Assembly (NCBI RefSeq): GCF_002807055.1
Contig: NZ_NIXN01000001.1
Location: 930,001 to 994,000, forward strand
Direction: 5' to 3'
DNA: 64,000 bases
Source of the DNA: Confluentibacter citreus
Lineage (GTDB): Bacteria > Bacteroidota > Bacteroidia > Flavobacteriales > Flavobacteriaceae
Under the pieces are notes generated by a model. The model made no database searches. It saw only the letters and a program-made list of their open reading frames with translations, and was not told the origin of the DNA. Shown here in pieces: positions 1 to 9,997 of the stretch. How positions within the stretch are numbered: the first letter of the stretch is position 1; every line of letters begins with the position of its first letter. The position numbers and the translations under genes are program-made.

Positions 1-254
1 TATTATATGATATTTACTGTGGCATTTGCCATGGAAATCAAGGTGATGGACAAGGAAATTTGGTAAAAAGAGAAAAGATATTAGGAATTCCATCATATGA
101 TGATGCGGGTAGAGCTATTACAGAAGGCAGTATTTATCATACCATTCACTACGGTAAAAATACTATGGGTTCTTATGCGAATCAACTCAGTATTGAAGAG
201 CGTTGGCAAGTAGTAGCCTATGTGTTACAGTTAAAAGCAGATTTAGAAAAGTAA
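1..254 (+). CDS. ActE-like monoheme cytochrome c of alternative complex III (3' end only)
   Basis: The gene enters from the left edge; the reading frame starts at base 3 and ends at a TAA at 252-254. The first visible residues contain a heme c motif, CGICH (bases 18-32), followed by a class I cytochrome c C-terminal region with a 'TMGSYANQLS' segment whose Met is a likely axial heme ligand. The last helix reads 'ERWQVVAYVLQLK', typical of cytochrome c domains. Because actF and coxBA follow directly, the best fit is ActE, the monoheme subunit that passes electrons from alternative complex III towards the cytochrome oxidase. Only about 83 residues are visible, so the signal peptide or lipobox cannot be checked. 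Confidence 0.8.
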   Translation, partial: LYDIYCGICHGNQGDGQGNLVKREKILGIPSYDDAGRAITEGSIYHTIHYGKNTMGSYANQLSIEERWQVVAYVLQLKADLEK

Positions 255-267
255 GATTATATAAGAT

Positions 268-1620
268 ATGTACACATTTTCAAATAAGTTAAAGACATTT
301 TCTTTCATTCTAATAATTCTTGGAGTATTAGGTGTGGGGTATGGTTTTATGACGTCTCATAAATCTTTAGAAGAAGTTAAAACCATGCTTGCAGAAGAGG
401 CATCAGCCCATCATGGAGAAGGTCACGCAGAGGAAGCTTCTCATGCTGTGGTAGAGAGTCATGGAACTCATGAAGAAGGAAATCATGCGTCTGCTGATGT
501 CCATCATGAGGACGAACATGCAGAACATGTTATGCACCAAATTAGTAACAGACCTTGGGCAGCACTTTATGTAGCCGCATTTTTCTTTATGATGATTGCC
601 TTAGGTATTTTAGCATTTTATGCGATACAATTTGCATCTCAAGCTGGATGGTCTATAGTGTTGTTTAGAGTAATGGAAGGTATTACAGCCTATGTATTAC
701 CTGGAGCTTTAATTGTTTTGGCCATTGCGTTAGCATCTGGAACTATTGGACACTACAATTTATTTGTATGGATGGATCCTGAAGTTGTTGCACATGATAA
801 ATTAATTCAAGGAAAATCTGGATTTTTAAATATAGGTTGGTTTGCTGTTAGAGGGATTATATTTATAGCTGGATGGAGTTTATATAGACATTTTGCTCGT
901 AAATTTTCTATCGCTCAAGATAGTGCTGACAACATTAGTAACTTTAAGAAAACATTTCGTATTTCTGCTGCATTCTTAGTGTTCTTTATTTATACGGAAT
1001 CCATGATGTCATGGGATTGGATCATGAGTGTAGACCCGCATTGGTTTAGTACACTTTTTGGTTGGTATGTTTTTGCATCTATGTTTGTGAGCGGTATTAC
1101 AGTCCTTGCTTTGATGATTATTTATTTAAAGTCTAGAAATTATTTAGAGTTTGTCAATGAAAACCATTTACATGATGTCGCTAAATTTATGTTTGCATTC
1201 AGTATTTTCTGGACATATTTATGGTTCTCACAGTTCATGCTTATTTGGTATTCAAATATACCGGAAGAGGTAACTTATTTTGTAACACGTTTTGAGGATT
1301 ATCAATTACCATTTTTAGGTATGGTGGTTATGAATTTTGTTTTCCCGATATTAATGTTGATGAATGCCGATTATAAACGTATTCCTTGGTTTGTTGTGAT
1401 GGCTGGATTAGTAATCCTTGCAGGACATTATATAGATATTTTCGTGATGATTATGCCAGCAACAGTAGGTGATAGATGGTTTATAGGTATTCCTGAAATA
1501 AGTTCCATTTTATTGTTTGCCGGACTGTTTATATTTATAGTGTTTACAGCTTTAACAAAAGCACCGTTGCTAGCAAAAGGGAACCCACTTATAAAAGAAA
1601 GCAAAGATTTCCATTATTAA
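268..1620 (+). CDS. actF: ActF, membrane subunit of alternative complex III
   Basis: A 450-aa integral membrane protein, 13 bp after the cytochrome c gene and 28 bp before coxB. It has an N-terminal membrane segment (about residues 10-28), a hydrophilic His-rich stretch (12 His between residues 48 and 90), then about nine further hydrophobic helices from residue 98 to the end. This size, the tryptophan-rich helices ('ESMMSWDWIMSVDPHW') and the position between a monoheme cytochrome and cox genes fit ActF, the shorter NrfD/PsrC-like quinol-interacting subunit of alternative complex III. It should sit in the inner membrane and take part in menaquinol oxidation. The His-rich stretch is not needed by the fold and may bind metal; that is inference. 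Confidence 0.85.
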   Translation: MYTFSNKLKTFSFILIILGVLGVGYGFMTSHKSLEEVKTMLAEEASAHHGEGHAEEASHAVVESHGTHEEGNHASADVHHEDEHAEHVMHQISNRPWAALYVAAFFFMMIALGILAFYAIQFASQAGWSIVLFRVMEGITAYVLPGALIVLAIALASGTIGHYNLFVWMDPEVVAHDKLIQGKSGFLNIGWFAVRGIIFIAGWSLYRHFARKFSIAQDSADNISNFKKTFRISAAFLVFFIYTESMMSWDWIMSVDPHWFSTLFGWYVFASMFVSGITVLALMIIYLKSRNYLEFVNENHLHDVAKFMFAFSIFWTYLWFSQFMLIWYSNIPEEVTYFVTRFEDYQLPFLGMVVMNFVFPILMLMNADYKRIPWFVVMAGLVILAGHYIDIFVMIMPATVGDRWFIGIPEISSILLFAGLFIFIVFTALTKAPLLAKGNPLIKESKDFHY

Positions 1621-1648
1621 TAGATATAAATAAAGAAGAGAGAGAACG

Positions 1649-2779
1649 ATGACTACTTTTTTAACAATTATAGTTTTAATATTCATTTTAGTTGCTATAT
1701 GGCAAATGGTGAAGATATTCGATTTGGCTCAAGCTAAAAGTGAAAATTCTCAAGTAGCAACAGATAAGGATAACACAATCAATGCATATTTAATGATGGG
1801 CTTTTTAGCTTTCATCTACATAATTACCATAGTGTGTTTTGTTAAATGGGGCGATTTGCCATTAATGTCGAATTCTGCTTCAGAACATGGACCCAAAATA
1901 GATAATTTGATGATTATCTCCATGGTGCTTATATTTTTTGTGCAAACAGTTACCCAATTCTTACTACACTATTTTGCTTATAAATATAAAGGTGAAAAAG
2001 GTAAAAAAGCATTGTTTTTTGCTGATAACAACAAGTTGGAATTTATTTGGACCATCATCCCAGTAATTGTTTTGGCAGGATTGATTATATATGGCTTGAA
2101 TACTTGGATTAATATCATGGGAGTAGATGAAAGTGAAGATCCATTAATCGTAGAATTATATGCGCAACAATTTAACTGGAAGGCGAGATATGGTGGAGAG
2201 GATAATACATTAGGTAAAGCCAATGTAAGATTGATTGATATAGATCGCGCTAATATATTAGGTTTAGATGAAGGAGACCCTAATGCACAAGATGATATTA
2301 TTACAACAGAATTGCATTTACCAGTTGGAAGACCTGTATTATTTAAAATGCGTTCTCAAGATGTATTACATTCTGCTTACATGCCTCACTTTAGAGCACA
2401 AATGAACTGTGTACCTGGTATGATAACTCAATTTGGTTTTACACCAACTGTTACAACGGCTGAGATGAGACAAACTCCTGATATGTTAGATAAAGTTGCA
2501 AATATTAATAAAATCAGGGTTGAGAAAAGCAAAGATTTAATTGCTAATGGAGAAGAGGCATTAACGCCTTATGAGTTTGATTATTTATTATTATGTAATA
2601 AGATTTGTGGTAAATCCCATTATAACATGCAAATGAAAATAGTTGTTGAAACTCAAGAAGAATATGATGCTTGGATCAAAGAACAAAAAACGTTTAAAGC
2701 TTCCATGACAACAGAAATTGAAGTGGAAACTCCAACTGAAGTGACAACCCCCGAGGTTGCAGAAATAGTAACTGAATAG
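1649..2779 (+). CDS. coxB: Cytochrome c oxidase subunit II (CuA subunit)
   Basis: 376 aa. Two extra N-terminal hydrophobic segments (about residues 1-22 and 45-66) precede the usual two-helix hairpin (about 86-110 and 131-152). The cupredoxin domain follows, with CuA ligands visible: His241 in 'VLHSAYMPHF', then C316-N-K-I-C320-G-K-S-H324-Y-N-M327. The usual Glu between the cysteines is replaced (CNKIC rather than CSEIC); that residue binds copper through its backbone carbonyl, so the site is probably intact. The acidic C-terminal tail after residue 355 is an extension. No heme c motif is present, so this is not a caa3-type fusion. It lies between actF and coxA in one operon. Confidence 0.95.
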   Translation: MTTFLTIIVLIFILVAIWQMVKIFDLAQAKSENSQVATDKDNTINAYLMMGFLAFIYIITIVCFVKWGDLPLMSNSASEHGPKIDNLMIISMVLIFFVQTVTQFLLHYFAYKYKGEKGKKALFFADNNKLEFIWTIIPVIVLAGLIIYGLNTWINIMGVDESEDPLIVELYAQQFNWKARYGGEDNTLGKANVRLIDIDRANILGLDEGDPNAQDDIITTELHLPVGRPVLFKMRSQDVLHSAYMPHFRAQMNCVPGMITQFGFTPTVTTAEMRQTPDMLDKVANINKIRVEKSKDLIANGEEALTPYEFDYLLLCNKICGKSHYNMQMKIVVETQEEYDAWIKEQKTFKASMTTEIEVETPTEVTTPEVAEIVTE

Positions 2780-2813
2780 AAACTAATTAAAAAGAAAAAT
2801 ACTATATAAGATT

Positions 2814-4613
2814 ATGTCAGCACACGAAGATAATCACGCTCACGAAGCTCATGACGACCACGGACATCATCATAAAGAAACGTTTGTAACTAAATATATA
2901 TTTAGCCAAGACCATAAAATGATTGCTAAACAGTATCTAATTACAGGTACTATAATGGGAGTTATTGGCGTTTTAATGTCATTAATGTTTCGTATGCAAA
3001 TTGCATGGCCAGAAGAACCTAATGTGCTTTTTGAGGCCTTATTAGGCAAATGGGCACCAGAAGGTGTCATGGATGCTGATATTTATTTGGCATTGGTTAC
3101 CATTCACGGTACCATTATGGTATTCTTCGTATTAACTGCTGGATTGAGTGGTACATTTAGTAACTTGCTTATTCCGTTGCAAATTGGTGCCAGAGATATG
3201 GCATCAGGTTTCCTAAACATGGTATCATATTGGTTATTCTTCTTATCAAGTGTGATCATGGTGATTTCTTTATTCGTGGAAGCTGGACCAGCAGCAGCAG
3301 GTTGGACAATTTATCCACCATTAAGTGCTTTACCAATGGCGCAAGGTGGTTCTGGTATGGGTATGACTTTATGGCTTGTATCAATGGCTATATTTATTGC
3401 TTCTTCGTTGTTAGGATCTTTAAATTACATAGTAACTGTTATTAATTTGCGTACCAAAGGAATGTCTATGACAAGACTTCCATTAACCATATGGGCTTTC
3501 TTTGTTACTGCTATTATCGGGGTTATATCATTCCCAGTATTATTATCTGCTGCATTATTATTAATAATGGATAGAAGTTTTGGTACCTCATTCTTCTTAT
3601 CTGATATTTTTATTCAAGGCGAAGTGTTGCATTACCAAGGAGGTTCACCAGTATTATTTGAACATTTATTTTGGTTCTTAGGTCACCCTGAGGTATATAT
3701 TGTTATTTTACCAGCTATGGGTCTTGTTTCCGAAATTATGGCATCTAACTCACGTAAACCTATTTTTGGTTATCGTGCCATGATTGCTTCTATACTTGCT
3801 ATTGCATTTTTATCAACCATTGTTTGGGGTCACCATATGTTTATTTCTGGTATGAATCCATTCCTTGGTTCCGTTTTTACCTTTACAACTTTATTGATTG
3901 CAATTCCATCAGCTGTAAAAGCCTTCAATTGGATTACCACCCTTTGGAAAGGTAATTTGCAAATGAATCCTGCTATGTTATTCTCAATAGGTTTTGTATC
4001 TACTTTCATTACTGGAGGTTTAACAGGAATTATTTTGGGTGATAGTGCTTTAGATATTAATGTACATGATACTTACTTCGTAGTCGCACATTTCCATTTA
4101 GTAATGGGTATTTCTGCATTGTATGGTATGTTTGCTGGTATTTATCATTGGTATCCTAAAATGTTTGGTAGAATGCTTAATAAGAATTTGGGTTATATAC
4201 ATTTTTGGATTACCGCAGTGTGTGCCTATGGTGTATTCTTCCCAATGCATTTTATAGGTATGGCAGGATTGCCTCGAAGATACTATACCAATAGTAACTT
4301 TCCTTTATTCGATGATTTAGCCAATGTAAATGTTATAATAACCATATTTGCGTTAGTGGGTGGTGTTGTACAAATAATCTATTTATATAATTTCTTTAGT
4401 AGTATTTTCTATGGAAAGAAAGCTGTTCAGAATCCTTGGAAATCTACTACATTAGAGTGGACTACACCGGTGGAGCACATGCATGGTAACTGGCCAGGAG
4501 ATATACCTCATGTATACCGATGGGCATACGATTACAGTAAACCAGGACATGATATTGACTTTGTTCCACAAAACATTCCATTAAAGGAAGGTGAAGAAGA
4601 ACTTCAGCATTAA
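2814..4613 (+). CDS. coxA: Cytochrome c oxidase subunit I (catalytic heme-copper subunit)
   Basis: 599 aa with about twelve membrane helices. Key residues: His98 (heme a, 'TIHGTIM'), the Cu-B/cross-link segment H291-P-E-V-Y295, the His pair 340-341 in 'VWGHHMF', and H426/H428 in 'VAHFHLVMG' for the two hemes. This marks a type A heme-copper oxygen reductase that reduces O2 to water and pumps protons. The first 20 residues contain eight histidines, an unusual N-terminal tag probably on the cytoplasmic side. It is the last gene of the actEF-coxBA operon, followed by a strong hairpin terminator. Subunits III and IV are not here but about 42 kb downstream. Confidence 0.97.
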   Translation: MSAHEDNHAHEAHDDHGHHHKETFVTKYIFSQDHKMIAKQYLITGTIMGVIGVLMSLMFRMQIAWPEEPNVLFEALLGKWAPEGVMDADIYLALVTIHGTIMVFFVLTAGLSGTFSNLLIPLQIGARDMASGFLNMVSYWLFFLSSVIMVISLFVEAGPAAAGWTIYPPLSALPMAQGGSGMGMTLWLVSMAIFIASSLLGSLNYIVTVINLRTKGMSMTRLPLTIWAFFVTAIIGVISFPVLLSAALLLIMDRSFGTSFFLSDIFIQGEVLHYQGGSPVLFEHLFWFLGHPEVYIVILPAMGLVSEIMASNSRKPIFGYRAMIASILAIAFLSTIVWGHHMFISGMNPFLGSVFTFTTLLIAIPSAVKAFNWITTLWKGNLQMNPAMLFSIGFVSTFITGGLTGIILGDSALDINVHDTYFVVAHFHLVMGISALYGMFAGIYHWYPKMFGRMLNKNLGYIHFWITAVCAYGVFFPMHFIGMAGLPRRYYTNSNFPLFDDLANVNVIITIFALVGGVVQIIYLYNFFSSIFYGKKAVQNPWKSTTLEWTTPVEHMHGNWPGDIPHVYRWAYDYSKPGHDIDFVPQNIPLKEGEEELQH

Positions 4614-4630
4614 AACATATGTTTTATTTT

Positions 4631-4673
4631 AAACGAAAAAACTCATCCTCAAAAAGGATGAGTTTTTTCGTTT
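4631..4673 (+). terminator. Rho-independent terminator after coxA
   Basis: An 18-bp perfect inverted repeat (4631-4648 and 4656-4673) with a 7-nt loop. The stem contains its own A-run and T-run, so it could act in both directions. It closes the actEF-coxBA operon and insulates the surface-protein cassette that follows. Confidence 0.9.
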
Positions 4674-4845
4674 AAAAGCTTTTTTTTTCGATAAAAAGCA
4701 AAATACTCTAACAAATTTCGTTAAAATACAAAAAAATACGTTAAATTGCACAGCTATTAAGAATTTTATATGGATTTCTTAAAGAAATTAAATATAGTCT
4801 TTTAGTGTAAATGTCTATTAACTCAAATCTATAACTAACCGACTT

Positions 4846-7800
4846 ATGAAAACAAACTACTTGTTTGGATACGTAAAGTTTTTTACTATCTATACTTTGG
4901 TATTCCTTTGGGCTGCTTTTAAAGTTAATGCCCAGTGTCCAACTGTTAACGATACATCTCCATTAATTTTAGATGCGTCAGGATATACTTTTGCAGACCT
5001 AAGTGCCGACTTTGTAATTGATAATGGTGGTGGGATATCATGGTACAGTAATTCCACGGGAGGGATTCTTTTTAATCCTACACAATTAGTTTCAGAAGGA
5101 ACATATTATGCTGATGATAATTCAGGGTCATGTGGTTCAAGAACTTCTGTTATTGTGGATTTTCAAGTTAATAGATCAGGTCAACCATTAGATGGAATTT
5201 ATTGTAGTAATGAAAATCCAACAGTTCAAACTTATATTGATGATGTCTTGGAGCCAAATAAACCATCTGGAGGTTCAATAGAGGTCTATAATGATTACGA
5301 ATTAACCGATTTAGCCAATCCTGCCGATCTACTTTCTGGATTTTATACTTATTACATAATTTTTATTGATGGTTTAGGAAAAAGTCAAATCGAATTCGGA
5401 GATATTATCGTTGTAGATTCACCATCAAATCCAACTCCTTCTGGTTCTCAAATTTTCTGTTCTGATACCAATCCAACTATTTCTAATTTAGATCCTGGTA
5501 CTATATTAACATTTAAATGGTATCAAGGATTAGATGGATTTGGAAACCCTATTCTTCCAGCTTTATCACCATCAACCGCATTAGTAAATGGCCATACCTA
5601 TTATGTAGTATCTGATAGTTTTTGTGATAGTGACCCCGTTTCTGTATTAGTCACTTTAAATCCGCCAGTTGATGCGGGAACTTCCACAGCTTTAGAATAT
5701 TGTGATGATAGTATTTCAACTACTCCCAGCTTTGATTTGTTTAATGAACTTGGTGGCACACCAGATACAAACGGAACATGGTCGGGACCTTTGCCAACCA
5801 CAAACGGGAATCTAGGTACAGTTGATATTTCAACACTTACAGCTGGAATTTATACCTTTATATATACTGTACCAAGCAATGGTGCTTGTCCACCAGACTC
5901 AGCCAATATAACTATTACAGTATATGAAACATTCACTTCAGGTACAGTTTCACCAACAAATCCAGCCACGTTTTGTGAATCTACAGCACCAACGGCATTC
6001 GACTTATTTTCTCTTTTAGATAATGAAGACTTAAATGGACAATGGACACAAGGTACTTTAAGTACTGATCCAGTGGTGACTTCATTATTTGATTTAACAA
6101 CATTAACACCTGCAACCTATAATTTTACATATACGCAAAATATATCTATACCATGTCCAGAAGAATCAACTACGGTTCAAGTAATAATTTTGCCAGACCC
6201 AAATGCTGGGAATGCAATAAGCCAAACGTTTTGCGAAAATGATTTAGTTGCAAATTCACCGTTTAATTTATTTGATGCTTTGGATAGCTCTCAAGATAGC
6301 AACAGTGGTACATGGACAGATGCAAGTAATGCAACCATATCGAATTTAATTGATATCACAGGTTTTACTGTAGCAGGAAGTCCTTATTCATTCAATTATA
6401 CTATTGATAATGGAACATGTTCAAATACAGAAACCATAACAATAACAGTACAACCAGCACCTGAGTCTGGAATAGCAAATGCACCTGAAGTATTTTGTGA
6501 AGGTGACGTACCTGCAAATTTTAATTTATTTGATTTGCTTACAGATGAAGACCAAACCGGAACTTGGTATGTTGGAACAGACAATTTAGGAGCCATAATT
6601 GCTAATCCAGTTGACTTATCGGCTTACACGGCTAACACCTATAATTTCACTTATGATGTAGATGCTATAGGAAGTTGTGATGATATATTGGTTACTGTTT
6701 CAGTTATTATTAATCCATTGCCAAATACAGGGACTCCCATTGCAGCCGTATTTTGCGAAAATGATTTAACGGCTAATTCACCTCTCGATTTATTCGGACA
6801 ATTAACTGGTGAAGATTTAGGAGGAACTTGGACAGATGATGATACAACAGGAGCTTTAAGCGGAAGTAATGTCGATTTAACCTTGCTAACCATAGGCTCA
6901 TATAATTTCACATATACAATTGTAGATCCAAATAATTGTACAAATAGTTCAACGGTATCTGTTACAGTTGAAGATGCTCCAGAATCTGGAACAGCAAATA
7001 CGCCAGTTGAATTTTGTTTAGCTGCTATAACTACAGGACAAACTTTTAATTTATTTGATTTACTAACAGGCGAAGACCAAACAGGAACTTGGAGTGACGA
7101 TGATGCAACAGGATTGCTAACTGGAAATATGGTAACACTGGATGGTTTAGCTCAAGGCACTTATAATTTCACTTATGATGTCGCTGCCATTGGAACATGT
7201 GATGATATAAACATAACAGTTTCAATAATTATAAACGATACACCTGCGCCAACAGCATTAGCAACTCAAGAGTTTTGCGATACAGCAACAGTCGCAGATT
7301 TGGTAGCAACAGGTACAACCATTCAATGGTATGGCAATGCTACTGGCGGAACACCTTTAGTAGGAACTACCGCTTTAGTTGATGGGGAAGATTACTTCGC
7401 TAGCCAAACCAATGCCATTACTGGATGCGAATCTTCAGTAAGAACAGCAGTAATTACAACAATTTATCAATCACCAAATGCAGGAAATCCAGCAACGCCA
7501 ATCATTGCTTGTAGTACGGATACCAATGTAGATTTAAATACAGGTTTAGATGGTACTCAAGATTTAGGTGGTGTTTGGCAGGATACTGACGGAACAGGCG
7601 CATTAACGGGTAATATATTTGATGCTACTCAAGTGACACCAGGAACTTATCAATTCACTTATAATGTAACAGCTTCAGCACCTTGTGTTGATGATAACAC
7701 GGTTATAACAATAACTGTTGAAGCACCTTTAAGTGCGGGAACAGATGGTGTTTTGGATGTTTGTAACAATAATGGCACAACAGATTTATTTACACTTATT

Positions 7801-8994
7801 GGAAGTGCAGATGTTGGAGGGTCTTGGTCACCGGCGCTAGCTAGTGGCACAGGCGTATTCGACCCATTAGTGGATGCTCCTGGAACTTATACATATTCAT
7901 TAAACAATGCATGTGGTACTGTTTCTAGCGATGTTGTTGTTACCGTAACACAAGCCCCAAATGCTGGAACAGATAATACAGCAAACATTTGCGTAATAAA
8001 TGGCGTTACTGATTTATTTCAATTCTTAGGAAGTTCAGCACAAACAGGAGGCACTTGGTCACCAGCTTTAACAAGTGGTACAGGAGCCTTTAACCCATTG
8101 GTTGATACTGCAGGTGTCTATACTTATACGGTTACGGCAATTGCTCCATGTTTGGTAGACTCAAGTGCGCAAATAATGGTTACTATTAGTGATAGTCCTG
8201 CCCCCATCGTTTTAGATGCCAATCCAGAATTTTGTTTGGCTGATAATCCAACGGTTTCAGATTTAAATAGCGCCATTAGGGTATCAGGGACTATTAGTTG
8301 GTATGCAGATGCCACGTTAGCAACACCTTTAAATACAACAGATGCTTTAGTTAATGGTGAAGATTATTTTGCCAGACAGACCACAGGTTCTGGTTGTGAA
8401 TCATCTCAAGGTGTGGAAATAACGGCAACAGTTAACAACGTTGCTACGCCAACCTTAATCAATTCTAATTTAGAATTATGTATTAATGATGGTCCTACCA
8501 TCTCAGAGTTAACCGAAAACATTTCAGAATATGATTCAAGTTTAGATAATGTTATTTGGTACGATGCTGCAACAGGTGGTTCGTCATTTACTAATAGCGA
8601 TTTATTAAGCTATGGTGTTACTTATTATGCAGCATTATATGATGCAACAACGGCTTGTGAAAGTAGTGTGCGTTTAGCGTATGAGCCAGACTTAACTTCT
8701 TGTGGAGAGTTGGTATTGCCAGATGGTTTCTCACCAAATGGAGATGGTACTAATGATACGTTCGATTATAACAATCTAGATATTCTACATCCGAATTTTA
8801 GTATTGAAATTTTCAATAGATACGGAACGGTTGTTTACAAAGGAAATGCCAGTACACCACGTTTTGATGGAACGGCAAATCAATCAGGAGCCATCGGAAG
8901 CAAACAGTTGCCAGTAGGTGTTTATTTCTACATCTTTAACTTCAACGATGGTACAAATAAACCAAAACAAGGCCGCTTATACTTAAGCAGATAA
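4846..8994 (+). CDS. Large secreted repeat protein with type B T9SS sorting domain (CHU_C family)
   Basis: 1382 aa. A signal peptide covers about residues 1-29 (ending 'KVNAQ'). The body is a mosaic of two kinds of Ig-like repeats. One kind has a Cys near its start and ends with 'YNFTYDV..C' plus a 'V(S/T)I' strand; about nine copies lie between residues 275 and 1110. The other kind carries 'WY..ATGG' and 'LV.GEDYFA' motifs; about six copies lie at both ends and once in the middle. The last 97 residues (from about 1286) are a gliding-motility C-terminal domain: 'LPDGFSPNGDGTNDTF', then 'IFNRYGTVVY' and 'PVGVYFYIF'. This domain directs export by the type IX system and surface attachment. Together with the PorP/SprF and OmpA genes it resembles the SprB-SprF-SprD arrangement. 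The ligand is unknown. Confidence 0.88.
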   Translation: MKTNYLFGYVKFFTIYTLVFLWAAFKVNAQCPTVNDTSPLILDASGYTFADLSADFVIDNGGGISWYSNSTGGILFNPTQLVSEGTYYADDNSGSCGSRTSVIVDFQVNRSGQPLDGIYCSNENPTVQTYIDDVLEPNKPSGGSIEVYNDYELTDLANPADLLSGFYTYYIIFIDGLGKSQIEFGDIIVVDSPSNPTPSGSQIFCSDTNPTISNLDPGTILTFKWYQGLDGFGNPILPALSPSTALVNGHTYYVVSDSFCDSDPVSVLVTLNPPVDAGTSTALEYCDDSISTTPSFDLFNELGGTPDTNGTWSGPLPTTNGNLGTVDISTLTAGIYTFIYTVPSNGACPPDSANITITVYETFTSGTVSPTNPATFCESTAPTAFDLFSLLDNEDLNGQWTQGTLSTDPVVTSLFDLTTLTPATYNFTYTQNISIPCPEESTTVQVIILPDPNAGNAISQTFCENDLVANSPFNLFDALDSSQDSNSGTWTDASNATISNLIDITGFTVAGSPYSFNYTIDNGTCSNTETITITVQPAPESGIANAPEVFCEGDVPANFNLFDLLTDEDQTGTWYVGTDNLGAIIANPVDLSAYTANTYNFTYDVDAIGSCDDILVTVSVIINPLPNTGTPIAAVFCENDLTANSPLDLFGQLTGEDLGGTWTDDDTTGALSGSNVDLTLLTIGSYNFTYTIVDPNNCTNSSTVSVTVEDAPESGTANTPVEFCLAAITTGQTFNLFDLLTGEDQTGTWSDDDATGLLTGNMVTLDGLAQGTYNFTYDVAAIGTCDDINITVSIIINDTPAPTALATQEFCDTATVADLVATGTTIQWYGNATGGTPLVGTTALVDGEDYFASQTNAITGCESSVRTAVITTIYQSPNAGNPATPIIACSTDTNVDLNTGLDGTQDLGGVWQDTDGTGALTGNIFDATQVTPGTYQFTYNVTASAPCVDDNTVITITVEAPLSAGTDGVLDVCNNNGTTDLFTLIGSADVGGSWSPALASGTGVFDPLVDAPGTYTYSLNNACGTVSSDVVVTVTQAPNAGTDNTANICVINGVTDLFQFLGSSAQTGGTWSPALTSGTGAFNPLVDTAGVYTYTVTAIAPCLVDSSAQIMVTISDSPAPIVLDANPEFCLADNPTVSDLNSAIRVSGTISWYADATLATPLNTTDALVNGEDYFARQTTGSGCESSQGVEITATVNNVATPTLINSNLELCINDGPTISELTENISEYDSSLDNVIWYDAATGGSSFTNSDLLSYGVTYYAALYDATTACESSVRLAYEPDLTSCGELVLPDGFSPNGDGTNDTFDYNNLDILHPNFSIEIFNRYGTVVYKGNASTPRFDGTANQSGAIGSKQLPVGVYFYIFNFNDGTNKPKQGRLYLSR

Positions 8995-9023
8995 TTTTTA
9001 GATAAATCAAAAATTTAGAAACG

Positions 9024-9980
9024 ATGAAAAATTTAAATATATATCATAAAATAGCTGCTCTAATAAGTTTGGCATTCTTATCACTACAAAGCTTTGCGCA
9101 GCAAGACCCACAATTCACTCAATATATGTACAACATGAGTGTTATCAATCCCGCTTATGCAACGGCCGATGAAGGCATTTTAAACTTGGGTGGATTATAC
9201 AGAACGCAGTGGGTAGGCTTTGAAGGTGCTCCAAAAACAGGAACCTTTTTTGCCCATACACCAGTTAATGATAAAATTGAGTTGGGCATATCTTTCACCA
9301 ACGATAATATTGGTGATATTGTCAATGAAAATAATATCTATGCAGATTTTGCTTATGTATTGCCAGTTGGTTTAAAGAGCAAATTGTCTTTTGGTTTAAA
9401 AGCTGGATTTACCATCTTTGATACTAATTTCGACGGAATTAATTTACAATCTGGTAGCCCAGGAACGGATATTGCTTTCAACGAAAACATGAGTAGAACA
9501 TTCCCTAATTTAGGAATTGGTGCTTTTTACTTTTCAGATAACTATTATATAGGTTTGTCAGCTCCAAACATGTTATCTACGAAACATTTGGAAAATGAAA
9601 ATGGCATTAAAGCTACAGGGGTTGAAAGTGTGCATTATTTCTTAACGGGAGGTTATGTGTTTGATATCAATGAAAACTTAAAGTTTAAACCTGCCTTCAT
9701 GGCAAAAGGAGTGAGTGGCGCCCCCATTTCAATGGATTTAACTGCGAATGTATTAATTCAAGAACGGCTCGAAGCTGGTTTAGGTTACAGGTTGGGCGAT
9801 GCCGTAAGTGCATTGGTTAATTTTAAAGTAACCCCACAGCTTAGAATTGGTTATGCTTACGATTATACAACAAGTAACTTAAGTAACTATAATTCAGGCT
9901 CACACGAAATATTCATTTTATTTGATATTGATTTATTCGGACTTAAAGGCGGTTATGATCGTTCACCTAGATTCTTCTAA
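9024..9980 (+). CDS. PorP/SprF family type IX secretion outer-membrane protein
   Basis: 318 aa. A signal peptide (about residues 1-26, ending 'SFAQ') is followed by the family hallmark 'QDPQFTQYMYN...INPAYA' and then an outer-membrane beta-barrel. PorP/SprF proteins assist T9SS export or anchoring of a partner surface protein; SprF does this for the adhesin SprB. It lies 29 bp after the CHU_C-tailed gene and 17 bp before the OmpA-family gene, so this copy probably serves that 1382-aa protein. A second, unlinked family member lies at 61774-62778. Confidence 0.93.
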   Translation: MKNLNIYHKIAALISLAFLSLQSFAQQDPQFTQYMYNMSVINPAYATADEGILNLGGLYRTQWVGFEGAPKTGTFFAHTPVNDKIELGISFTNDNIGDIVNENNIYADFAYVLPVGLKSKLSFGLKAGFTIFDTNFDGINLQSGSPGTDIAFNENMSRTFPNLGIGAFYFSDNYYIGLSAPNMLSTKHLENENGIKATGVESVHYFLTGGYVFDINENLKFKPAFMAKGVSGAPISMDLTANVLIQERLEAGLGYRLGDAVSALVNFKVTPQLRIGYAYDYTTSNLSNYNSGSHEIFILFDIDLFGLKGGYDRSPRFF

Positions 9981-9997
9981 AATTAAAGACATTACAG

